Assembly: GCF_000342005.1 (NCBI RefSeq)
Contig: NZ_AOHO01000063.1
Span: forward strand, 1-64,000
DNA: 64,000 nt
Origin: Amycolatopsis decaplanina DSM 44594
Lineage (GTDB): Bacteria; Actinomycetota; Actinomycetes; Mycobacteriales; Pseudonocardiaceae
Direction: 5' to 3'
Position numbers and translations under genes: made by a program. Shown here one piece after another: positions 29,237 through 36,660 of this stretch. Under the pieces are notes generated by a model that saw nothing but the letters and a program-made list of their open reading frames with translations, was not told the origin of the DNA and did no database searches. Numbering within the stretch: the stretch's first letter is position 1; each line of letters begins with the position of its first letter.

Positions 29237-29268
29237 ACGCGTGGCGTTTCACGTGAAACGCCACGCGT
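29237..29268. promoter_or_regulatory. parS site 1 within a 32-bp perfect palindrome
   Basis: The core CGTTTCACGTGAAACG (29245–29260) is a parS site. Symmetry continues outwards on both sides through GGCG/CGCC and ACGCGT, giving a perfect 16+16 palindrome centred between 29252 and 29253. Confidence 0.9.
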
Positions 29269-29277
29269 CGAGTGGAG

Positions 29278-29286
29278 TTGTCCACA
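29278..29286 (+). promoter_or_regulatory. DnaA box between two parS sites
   Basis: TTGTCCACA, a perfect actinobacterial DnaA box, lies 10 bp from the first parS palindrome and 55 bp before the second parS. Flanking GTTGTCCACAAC makes it palindromic. Confidence 0.6.
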
Positions 29287-29340
29287 ACTTCGGACTGTCT
29301 CCCCGCTTTGCGGTCGGCGTCATGGACAATCAGTGGAGCG

Positions 29341-29356
29341 CGTTTCACGTGAAACG
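29341..29356. promoter_or_regulatory. parS site 2
   Basis: CGTTTCACGTGAAACG, identical to the core of site 1 and 96 bp away, 24 bp upstream of the rsmG start. ParB encoded 1.7 kb away should bind it. Confidence 0.9.
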
Positions 29357-29379
29357 GCGTAGAGGGTTGAGGAGCAAGA

Positions 29380-30054
29380 GTGGGCTTGGACGGGGTCGCC
29401 GCATCGGTACGGAGTGCGGCGTCGGAAGTATTCGGAGACCGCGTCGAGCAAGCCGCCGGCTACGTCGAACTCTTGGAGCGGCACGGCGTCGAGCGAGGGC
29501 TCATCGGACCCCGTGAGGTCGACCGGCTGTGGGAGCGCCACGTCCTCAACTCCGCCGTGATCGGCGAGCGCATCCCCGACGGCGCCCGCGTGGTCGACGT
29601 CGGCTCGGGTGCGGGGCTTCCGGGTGTACCGCTCGCGATCAGCCGACCGGACCTCGATATCGTTCTGCTCGAACCGATGGCCCGCCGGGTCGACTGGCTG
29701 GCCGAGGTTGTCGAAAAGCTGGAACTCCCCATCACCGTTGTCCGCGGACGCGCAGAGGAGCGGCAGGTACGTGAGGAGCTCGGTGGCGCGGATGTTGTCA
29801 CCGCCCGGGCGGTCGCTCCCTTGGCCCGGCTCGCGAACTGGTGCCTCCCGCTCGTGCGTTCCCAAGGTGCTCTGGTCGCCCTCAAAGGAGCGAGCGCCGG
29901 AGAGGAAATCGAACGCGATCGCGTCGCCGTCCGTAAGGCTGGCGGCGGCGAGCCGGAGGTCTTCGAGTGCGGCAGCAAGGTGCTCGAGGTTCCGAGCACG
30001 GTCGTCGTAATAAGTCGGTTGCGTCCAAAGCCGCCGCGCGGCAGGCGCAGCTAG
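29380..30054 (+). CDS. rsmG: 16S rRNA (guanine527-N7) methyltransferase RsmG
   Basis: 224 aa. Methylates G527 of 16S rRNA using SAM. Seen: YVELLERHGVERGLIGPREV, RLWERHVLNSAVIGE, SAM-binding VVDVGSGAGLPGVPLAI, ELGGADVVTARAVAPLARLA and LVALKGASAGEEI. GTG start with TGAGGAGCAAG upstream. Loss of this gene gives low-level streptomycin resistance in other species. It sits between the parS pair and parA. Confidence 0.97.
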   Translation: MGLDGVAASVRSAASEVFGDRVEQAAGYVELLERHGVERGLIGPREVDRLWERHVLNSAVIGERIPDGARVVDVGSGAGLPGVPLAISRPDLDIVLLEPMARRVDWLAEVVEKLELPITVVRGRAEERQVREELGGADVVTARAVAPLARLANWCLPLVRSQGALVALKGASAGEEIERDRVAVRKAGGGEPEVFECGSKVLEVPSTVVVISRLRPKPPRGRRS

Positions 30055-30057
30055 ACC

Positions 30058-30073
30058 GGTTCCACGTGAAACA
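30058..30073. promoter_or_regulatory. parS-like site 3, degenerate
   Basis: GGTTCCACGTGAAACA differs from parS consensus at two positions. It lies 46 bp upstream of parA and may help ParB autoregulate parAB. Confidence 0.6.
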
Positions 30074-30118
30074 ACGCAGAACGACTCTCACGTCCACTAC
30101 AGAGGAGGCTCGAGACCG

Positions 30119-31048
30119 GTGACTCCCCCGCCGTCCGACCCTGTGAGCGCCGGCCAGGAACTCGGCTGGACCCCCATCGCCGAAGAAGCCGTCCGCGCCG
30201 CCAGCGTGCTGCACCCCAAGGAGGGTGCGCTCCCCCGGCCGAACCGTCGGCGGGTGCTGACGGTCGCCAACCAGAAGGGCGGCGTCGGCAAGACGACGAG
30301 CACGGTGAACCTCGCCGCCGCGCTGGCCGTCCACGGGCTCAAGACGCTCGTGATCGACCTCGACCCTCAGGGCAACGCGAGCACCGCCCTCGACATCGAC
30401 CACCGGTCCGGCACGCCGTCGATCTACGAGGTGCTGATCGGCGAAGTGTCGCTCGCCGAGGCGGCGGCGCAGAGCGAGCAGTCGCCCAACCTCTACTGCG
30501 TGCCCGCGACCATCGACCTCGCCGGCGCCGAGATCGAACTCGTCTCCATGGCGGCCCGCGAGATGCGGCTCAAGGAGGCGCTGTCGTCCGAGATCCTCGA
30601 CGAGCTCGGCGTCGACTACGTGTTCATCGACTGCCCGCCGTCGCTCGGTCTGCTGACCGTCAACGCGATGGTCGCCGCGCAGGAGGTGCTGATCCCGATC
30701 CAGTGCGAGTACTACGCGCTCGAAGGTCTGGGTCAGCTGCTGAGCAACATCGAGCTCGTTCAGGCGCACCTGAACCGCGAACTCAGCGTCTCCACGATCC
30801 TGCTCACCATGTACGACGGCCGGACGAAGCTGGCCGATCAGGTGACGAACGAGGTCCGAAACCACTTCGGAGACACTGTTCTCAAGACGGTGATCCCGCG
30901 CAGTGTGAAGGTCTCCGAGGCGCCCGGGTACGGGCAGACGGTCCTCGCGTACGACCCGGGTTCCCGGGGCGCGATGAGCTACGTGGACGCCGCGAAGGAG
31001 ATCGCCCAGCGTGGGGTGGAGATGAAGGAAAGGAGCGGTACGGCATGA
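30119..31048 (+). CDS. parA: Chromosome partitioning ATPase ParA (Soj)
   Basis: 309 aa. Deviant Walker ATPase that drives ParB–parS segregation. Seen: VLTVANQKGGVGKTTSTVNL with the deviant Walker A at residues 53–60, VIDLDPQGNASTALDI, YVFIDCPPSLGLLTVNAM, and IQCEYYALEGLGQLL. An N-terminal extension of about 45 residues precedes the ATPase, typical of Pseudonocardiaceae. GTG start; the stop overlaps the parB ATG. Confidence 0.97.
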   Translation: MTPPPSDPVSAGQELGWTPIAEEAVRAASVLHPKEGALPRPNRRRVLTVANQKGGVGKTTSTVNLAAALAVHGLKTLVIDLDPQGNASTALDIDHRSGTPSIYEVLIGEVSLAEAAAQSEQSPNLYCVPATIDLAGAEIELVSMAAREMRLKEALSSEILDELGVDYVFIDCPPSLGLLTVNAMVAAQEVLIPIQCEYYALEGLGQLLSNIELVQAHLNRELSVSTILLTMYDGRTKLADQVTNEVRNHFGDTVLKTVIPRSVKVSEAPGYGQTVLAYDPGSRGAMSYVDAAKEIAQRGVEMKERSGTA

Positions 31049-32061
31049 GCGAGCGCAGAGGGGGGCTCGGGCGCGGGCTCGCCGCCCTGATCCCCACCGG
31101 GCCGCCGCCGGGCCCAGCGGCCCCGGCCGAGAACGGCTCCCCGGTCCCGTCCGCTCCCCCGAGTAAACCCGCCGGGCCGGACGACAAGGGCTGGTTCGCG
31201 GCCAACGGCGCGGCCGGTTCGCACGGCGGAACGGTCGCCGGCGCGGTCTACCGCGAGGTGCCGGTCAGCCAGATCAAGCCGAACCCGAAGCAGCCGCGGC
31301 AGGTCTTCGACGAAGACGCGCTCAACGAGCTGGAGCACTCGATCCGCGAGTTCGGGCTCATGCAGCCCATCGTGGTCCGGGAGCTCGGCAACGACGAGTA
31401 CGAACTCGTCATGGGCGAGCGGCGGCTGCGCGCGTCTCAGCTGGCGGAGCTGGAGGCGATCCCGGCGATCGTCCGGCAGACCGCCGACGAGGCGATGCTG
31501 CGCGACGCGCTCCTCGAGAACATCCACCGTGTTCAGCTCAACCCGCTCGAAGAGGCGGCCGCGTATCAGCAGCTGCTCGACGAGTTCGCGGTCACGCACG
31601 AGGAGCTGGCGGGCCGCATCGGGCGTAGCCGTCCGGTCATCACGAACACGATCCGCTTGCTCAAACTCCCCCTCGCGGTCCAGCGACGGGTCGCGGCCGG
31701 GGTGCTCTCGGCGGGCCACGCCCGGGCGCTGCTCTCTCTCGAGGACGCCGAAAGTCAGGAAGAGCTGGCCGCGCGGATCGTCGCGGAGGGCATGTCGGTT
31801 CGCGCGACCGAGGAAGCCGTCACGCTGAAGAAGAGCGAGAAGCCGGCCAAGCCGAAGCCCGCTCCCCGCAAGCCGATCCAGGCGCCCGGTCTTCAGGAAC
31901 TGGCGAACCGGCTCTCGGACCGGTTCGACACTCGTGTGAAGGTCGACTTGGGTCGCCGCAAGGGGCGGATCACGCTCGAATTCGGCTCGGTGGACGATCT
32001 TGAACGCATCGTGGCGCTCATGGATCGAAATCAGGCAAATCAGACACGCGAGACCGATTAG
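31045..32061 (+). CDS. parB: Chromosome partitioning protein ParB (Spo0J)
   Basis: 338 aa. CTP-dependent DNA clamp that loads at parS. Seen: start MSERRGGLGRGLAALIP, CTP-binding motifs PNPKQPRQVFDEDAL, GLMQPIVV and YELVMGERRLRASQLA, then ENIHRVQLNPLEEAAAYQQL, HTH (HEELAGRIGRSRPVITNTIR), and a C-terminal dimerisation domain. The N-terminal ~65 residues are Pro/Ala-rich. ATGA overlap with parA. Confidence 0.98.
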   Translation: MSERRGGLGRGLAALIPTGPPPGPAAPAENGSPVPSAPPSKPAGPDDKGWFAANGAAGSHGGTVAGAVYREVPVSQIKPNPKQPRQVFDEDALNELEHSIREFGLMQPIVVRELGNDEYELVMGERRLRASQLAELEAIPAIVRQTADEAMLRDALLENIHRVQLNPLEEAAAYQQLLDEFAVTHEELAGRIGRSRPVITNTIRLLKLPLAVQRRVAAGVLSAGHARALLSLEDAESQEELAARIVAEGMSVRATEEAVTLKKSEKPAKPKPAPRKPIQAPGLQELANRLSDRFDTRVKVDLGRRKGRITLEFGSVDDLERIVALMDRNQANQTRETD

Positions 32062-32146
32062 GGATCACCCCAGGTCGTTTTGTCACGGTGACGATAGCTG
32101 AGCGCCGATGATTCGGTGACACTGAGTACTTGAACTGGGGGCAAGT

Positions 32147-32818
32147 GTGAAAGGGCTTTTTGGTGGTCTGAATCCACGCGCGGTGGTCTTCGATTGCGAT
32201 GGATTGCTCATGGACACCGAGCCGTGTTGGTCGGTCGCCGAGACCGAGCTGTTCGCGCGGCGAGGTCTCCCCTTCGGTCCGGACGAGAAGGCGTTGGTGA
32301 TCGGCAAGTCGCTACCGGCCGCCGCCGACGCGATGGCGGAGGCGTTCGGGGAACCCGGCGGCGGTGCTCAGATCGCGGACGAGTTGCTGAGGTTGGTGAC
32401 CGAGGTCGTCACCGCGAAAGCGGAGGCGATGCCCGGCGCGCGTGAGTTGGTCGAACTGACCGCCGCCGCGGTCCCGGTCGCCGTCGCCAGCAACTCGCCC
32501 CGGGCACTCTTGGAAGCCGCGCTCATCCGCGGCGGGCTTTCGGAGATGTTTCCCGTGAAACTGGCCGCCGATGAGGTGGCCGCGCCGAAGCCGGACCCGG
32601 AGATGTACTTGACCGCTTGCCGGCTCTTGAATGTCGAGCCTGCCGACGCGCTGGCGTTCGAGGACTCGATGACCGGCCTCCGGTCGGCGCGGGCGGCAGG
32701 GGTACCTGTCATCGGCGTGCCCACGCTGAAGCATCAGGACTTCCCCGCCGACGTCGTGCTTGATTCCCTGCGTGATGAAGAGCTGCTGGCGTGGGTGCGA
32801 GGATGGCCCCGGCGATGA
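32147..32818 (+). CDS. HAD-superfamily phosphatase, beta-phosphoglucomutase/phosphatase-like
   Basis: 223 aa. Seen: motif I VVFDCDGLLMDTE with nucleophile Asp and +2 Asp, motif II VASNSPRAL, motif III Lys in VAAPKPDPEMYL, and motif IV FEDSMTGLRSARAAG. A helical cap between motifs I and II marks subclass IA, usually sugar-phosphate phosphatases or mutases. GTG start with GGGGGCAAGT upstream. The stop overlaps the start of the next gene. The substrate is unknown. Confidence 0.93.
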   Translation: MKGLFGGLNPRAVVFDCDGLLMDTEPCWSVAETELFARRGLPFGPDEKALVIGKSLPAAADAMAEAFGEPGGGAQIADELLRLVTEVVTAKAEAMPGARELVELTAAAVPVAVASNSPRALLEAALIRGGLSEMFPVKLAADEVAAPKPDPEMYLTACRLLNVEPADALAFEDSMTGLRSARAAGVPVIGVPTLKHQDFPADVVLDSLRDEELLAWVRGWPRR

Positions 32819-33198
32819 CCGGCCTCTGCTTCGTCCGCTTCCAGAGCCCGACCCGCAATGAGCGAGGAACCTTCACCGGTGTCTTCGGTCTCGTCAATGG
32901 GCTCGCCCGGGCCGGACGCCTCACCGCCGAGCAGGAAACCTTCCGTCGCGCGAACAACGACTGGTACGACGCGAACTTCATCAACCCGGCCCATACCGAT
33001 CCGAGCGTCTACGACGCCGCGGTGAATCCCGGGGCCGCGGCGTGGTTCAAGGTGACGGCGCGGATCTTCATCGAGCGGGTCGACGGCTACCTGGCGATCC
33101 TGCGGACGCACGGAATCCCGTGCGAGACCGTCCGATCGGCGAATCCAGGACGGGTCGTCTACGAAGACGAATACCAGGTAGTCGTCGTCCAGAACTGA
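32815..33198 (+). CDS. Conserved actinobacterial protein of unknown function
   Basis: 127 aa. Begins MTGLCFVRFQSPTRNERGTF, then GVFGLVNGLARAGRLTAEQE, RANNDWYDANFINPAHTDP, WFKVTARIFIERVDGYLAIL and ends GRVVYEDEYQVVVVQN. I have seen this pattern as an unnamed conserved family in actinomycetes; conserved Asn-Asn-Asp-Trp and Asn-Pro-Gly-Arg suggest a defined fold. No membrane segment. The ATG overlaps the HAD stop (ATGA) so the pair is coupled. Convergent with the Ddl-like gene 5 bp away. Confidence 0.8.
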   Translation: MTGLCFVRFQSPTRNERGTFTGVFGLVNGLARAGRLTAEQETFRRANNDWYDANFINPAHTDPSVYDAAVNPGAAAWFKVTARIFIERVDGYLAILRTHGIPCETVRSANPGRVVYEDEYQVVVVQN

Positions 33199-33203
33199 AG
33201 GAC

Positions 33204-34154
33204 TCAGCTTTTGCGGGCGATCGCCCGTCCGACGAGTCCGGCGAAGACCGATCCGAGCGTGGCACCGGCCGCCTCGATCGCCACCGGGACGATCGAAGTC
33301 TCGGTCAGGCCCGGCGACAGGTTCACCGCGAGGAAGTAGACCGTTCCGTCTTCGGCGACCACGGCGTCGGTGCGCGAGATGTCGCGAAGGCCGAGTTGCC
33401 GGTGCACGGCGACGGCCAGTTCACTGACCGCCTTGGCTGCGTCGTCGGGGATCCGCGCGGGGGTGAAGAAGTCGGTCAGCCCGGCGGTGTAGCGAGCGGT
33501 GTAGTCGTACACGCCGCTCTCAGGCACGATCTCGACCGCGGGCAGGGCCTCGGGGCCTTCATCGCCTTCGATGACCGTCACGGCCACCTCAACGCCGGAA
33601 ACGAACTTCTCGGCGAGAACGGTGTCGCCGTAAGCGAAGCAGCCGACCATCGCGCCCGGCATCTCCGCGGCGTCCTTGACGACCTGGGCGCCCAGGGCCG
33701 AACCACCCTGGTCGGGCTTGAGGATCATGGGCACGCCGAGTGTCTCGACCATCGAGTCCAGCACGGCCTGCGCGCCGAGTTCTCGGAAGGTGTTGTGCGG
33801 CAGCACGACCCAGTCCGGCGTGGTGAAGCCCGCGTCGGCGACGAGCGCCTTGGCCGTCGGCTTGTCCCACGCCCGGCGGCAACCCTGCGAACTCGTGCCG
33901 ACGAAAGGCACATCGAGCATCTCCAGCACCGTCTGCACCGCGCCGTTCTCGCCCTCGCCACCGTGAAGGGCGACGATGGCCGCGTCGGGCCGCTGGGTGC
34001 GAAGACGTTCGAGCAAACCTGCGTCGGTGTCCCACTCCTCGACGGTGAGACCTTCCGCCCGCAACGCGACCGAGAGCCGGCGCCCGGAGCGGAGGGAGAC
34101 GTCGCGTTCGTGGGAAAGTCCGCCTGCGAGTACGGCGACGGTGCGGTCGGCCAC
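33204..34154 (-). CDS. D-alanine–D-alanine ligase-like ATP-grasp protein with altered metal site
   Basis: 316 aa, the length of bacterial Ddl. Kept: VAVLAGGLSHERDVSL with Glu16, GVYDYTARYT in the omega loop with Tyr216/Tyr218 (Lys of the usual KY is Arg221), ISRTDA with Arg261, NLSPGLTETSIVP. Changed versus E. coli DdlB: the metal-ligand Glu270 position is Ala276 in YFLAVNLSPG, the EGSS loop is QGGSA, and HGxGGEDG is HGGEGENG. Ddl joins two D-Ala for peptidoglycan; with these changes activity or substrate is uncertain. An ordinary Ddl is expected elsewhere. It converges with the 127-aa gene. Confidence 0.85.
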   Translation of the reverse strand: MADRTVAVLAGGLSHERDVSLRSGRRLSVALRAEGLTVEEWDTDAGLLERLRTQRPDAAIVALHGGEGENGAVQTVLEMLDVPFVGTSSQGCRRAWDKPTAKALVADAGFTTPDWVVLPHNTFRELGAQAVLDSMVETLGVPMILKPDQGGSALGAQVVKDAAEMPGAMVGCFAYGDTVLAEKFVSGVEVAVTVIEGDEGPEALPAVEIVPESGVYDYTARYTAGLTDFFTPARIPDDAAKAVSELAVAVHRQLGLRDISRTDAVVAEDGTVYFLAVNLSPGLTETSIVPVAIEAAGATLGSVFAGLVGRAIARKS

Positions 34155-34190
34155 CGAAGACTCCTTTTGCGCTTGGGGACGTCCGGCCGA

Positions 34191-35510
34191 TCAGACCGTG
34201 TCCGGAGAGGGGTTCTGCGGCCCCGAGATCGAGCGTGGGCTCACGTTACCGAAGGTACGCGCGAGGTCCATTTCGGACTCGAGCACCGCGGCGAGCCGCC
34301 GGACGCCTTCGCGGATCCGCTCGGGCGTCGGGTAGCAGTAGGAAAGACGAAGCTGCCTGCTGCCGAAACCATCAGCGTAGAAACCGGTTCCGGAGGCGTA
34401 CGCGACGCGGGCCGTCACGGCTCTCGGCAGCATCGCTTTCGTGTCCACGCCTTCGGGGACGGTCATCCAGACATAGAAACCGCCGTCGGGTTTGGTCCAG
34501 CTGCAGCCGGCGGGCATGTGTTGATCGAGCGCGGACAGGATCGCGTCCCGGCGCTCCCGGTAGTTCTCGCGGAAGGTCTTGATCTGACCCATCCAGTCAT
34601 GAGTCGAGAGGTATCGCGACACGATCAACTGGTTAAGCGTTGGCGGACAAAGCGTCGCGGACTCGGCCGCGAGCACGAGTTTCTCCCGGACGGCGTGCGG
34701 TGCGAGCACCCAGCCGACCCGCAGGCCGGAGGCGAACGTCTTCGAGAAAGAGCCCAGGTAAACGACATTGTCGGGGTCGATCGAGCGGAGCGCCGGGTAC
34801 GTCTGCCCGCTGAAGCCGAGCAGACCGTACGGGTTGTCCTCGACGATGAGGATGTCGTTCTCGCGGCAGATCTCCACGATCTCCGCGCGCCGCTCGACGG
34901 CAAGGGTGACGCCGCCGGGGTTGTGGAAGTTGGGGATCGTGTAGAGGAACTTGACCCGGCGGCCCGCTTTCCGCGTCTCCGCGAGCGCGGCACGCAGCCC
35001 CTCGGGAACCAGACCGTGATCGTCCATCGCGACGTGGACCACGTCCGCCTGATACGCGGCGAAAGAGCCGAGCGCGCCGACGTACGACGGGCCCTCGGCG
35101 ATGATGACGTCGCCCGGATCGCAGAACAGCCGGGTGACCATGTCGAGCCCCATCTGGGAGCCGACCGTCACGACGACGTCGTCCGGGTGGGCCTTGATGC
35201 CCTCGAGGGCCATGATTTCGCAGATCTGCTCGCGCAGCGCGGGGACGCCGTGCGCGGAGCCGTACTGGAGCGCGACCAGACCGTCATCGGCGATGAGTTC
35301 GCCGACCTGCCCGGACAACGTGTCCAGCGGCAGCGCGGCGAGGTTCGGCATCCCGCCGGCGAGCGACACCACTTCGGGGCGACTGGCCACCGCGAACAAA
35401 GCCCTGATCTCGGAAGCAGTCATTCCGGCCGTACGCGCGGCGTAGCGGTCGAGATGAGGGTCGAGGTTGTGGCGGCCGGGCTCCGGCCGGACAGGGCGAT
35501 TCTCGGTCAT
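34191..35510 (-). CDS. PLP-dependent class I/II aminotransferase, 2-aminoadipate-type
   Basis: 439 aa from the ATG at 35510. Seen: SLAGGMPNLAALPLD, LQYGSAHGVPALREQI, TVGSQMGLDMVTRLFCDPGD, YTIPNFHNPGGVTL, DNPYGLLGF, the PLP-Lys in YLGSFSKTFASGLRVGW, and the C-terminal RLSYCYPTPERIREGVRRLA. This matches LysN/2-aminoadipate transaminase-like or MocR-derived aminotransferases. Longer starts exist: an ATG at 35567 follows a TACACT -10-like hexamer, so a leaderless start there is possible. It is divergent from the GNAT gene, near parB as in Streptomyces. The substrate is unknown. Confidence 0.92.
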   Translation of the reverse strand: MTENRPVRPEPGRHNLDPHLDRYAARTAGMTASEIRALFAVASRPEVVSLAGGMPNLAALPLDTLSGQVGELIADDGLVALQYGSAHGVPALREQICEIMALEGIKAHPDDVVVTVGSQMGLDMVTRLFCDPGDVIIAEGPSYVGALGSFAAYQADVVHVAMDDHGLVPEGLRAALAETRKAGRRVKFLYTIPNFHNPGGVTLAVERRAEIVEICRENDILIVEDNPYGLLGFSGQTYPALRSIDPDNVVYLGSFSKTFASGLRVGWVLAPHAVREKLVLAAESATLCPPTLNQLIVSRYLSTHDWMGQIKTFRENYRERRDAILSALDQHMPAGCSWTKPDGGFYVWMTVPEGVDTKAMLPRAVTARVAYASGTGFYADGFGSRQLRLSYCYPTPERIREGVRRLAAVLESEMDLARTFGNVSPRSISGPQNPSPDTV

Positions 35511-35698
35511 CAGGCGCTTCACCCGTGCTTCGAAGTGGACATAGTCGCTACCGACTGGTAGTTCCATCGAGTGTAACCACCCTCCCTTGAGGGGCCCTGG
35601 CCTTCCGGTGTTCATCACATCGGCCTATCCTCGGTCAGGACCCTTCAGTGAGCCCTGCTCGGGACAGGGCTGCGTCGGTCATTCAGGGAGGTTTGTCT

Positions 35699-36343
35699 GT
35701 GTCGCGTCGCGTCGTGGGCGTAACCCTGGACAACCTCGAGCACCTGCCCAAGAGCTGCCGCCGCTGCGTGTACTGGGAGCTGGCGCCGCATATGAAGGCG
35801 CAGGCCGAGGAATACGGCGCGACAGAGGTCGAAAAGGAAGCCTGGGTCTCCAGTGTGCTGCTGGAGTGGGGTTCCTGTGGCCGGATCGTCTACAGCGACA
35901 CCCTGCCTGTCGGCTTCGTGCTCTACGCGCCGCCGAACGCCGTGCCCCGTTCGCTGGCCTTCCCGACTTCACCGCCCGGCCCGGACGCGGTTCTGCTCAC
36001 CGCCTTCCAGGTCCTTCCCGAATTCCAGGGTGGCGGGCTCGGCCGGATGCTGGTGCAGGCGGTCGCGAAGGATCTGACCAAACGCGGGGTCCGCGCGATC
36101 GAAGCCTTCGGGGACGCCAAGCCCGACGAGACCGATCCGGACGGCGGGCACAGCTGTGTGCTGCCCGCGGCGTTCCTGCAGAGCGTCGGGTTCAAGACAG
36201 TGCGGCCGCATCCGCGGTGGCCGCGGCTGCGACTGGAACTGCGGTCGGCGATTTCGTGGAAGGAAGACGTGGAGGCGGCCCTCGAACGGCTGCTCGGCCA
36301 GGTCTCCATCACGACGGCCGAGCCGAGCCTGGGCCGCGCCTGA
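35699..36343 (+). CDS. GNAT-family N-acetyltransferase
   Basis: 214 aa. The GTG at 35699 has GGGAGG 8 nt upstream. Acetyl-CoA site QVLPEFQGGGLGRMLVQAVA fits the R/Q-x-x-G-x-G/A motif. The N-terminal part has a Cys cluster in CRRCVYWEL and a second in WGSCGR, so metal binding is possible. The C-terminal region (LPAAFLQSVGFKTVRPHPRW) completes the fold. Its place between parB and cwlM is conserved in actinomycetes. The acceptor is unknown. Confidence 0.9.
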   Translation: MSRRVVGVTLDNLEHLPKSCRRCVYWELAPHMKAQAEEYGATEVEKEAWVSSVLLEWGSCGRIVYSDTLPVGFVLYAPPNAVPRSLAFPTSPPGPDAVLLTAFQVLPEFQGGGLGRMLVQAVAKDLTKRGVRAIEAFGDAKPDETDPDGGHSCVLPAAFLQSVGFKTVRPHPRWPRLRLELRSAISWKEDVEAALERLLGQVSITTAEPSLGRA

Positions 36344-36660
36344 ACGTCGGACCTTCTGGAAGGTCGCCTTTCTTCGCACCCGACTGAGGTGCTTTAGCAG
36401 AGTTTTCGGACGCGGACAGCAGCCATCCGCCGCCTTGGGGACAGCTGTGGGTAACCCGCCGAGTTATCCACAGATCGCTGATAGGAGCGGTGGAAAATCT
36501 GTGGATGGGTAGGCTGGATCTGGGGACGCCCCCCGGGAAGGGCGGGGGCTGCGCGCCGGTGGGTCTAGGGGTGGCGTGGTCGGGCGAGGGGGCACACAAC
36601 CGGTTGTGCCGAGGGCGTCGGCAGGGGGCTGTGCGCCCGCGTGCGGGTGTGGAGGACTGG
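36344..36660. other. Intergenic region with a DnaA-box cluster
   Basis: Between the GNAT gene and the 3' end of cwlM. It holds CTGTCCCCA (minus, 36436–36444), TTACCCACA (minus, 36446–36454), the perfect TTATCCACA (36464–36472) and CCATCCACA (minus, 36500–36508). No gene is seen. Confidence 0.6.
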
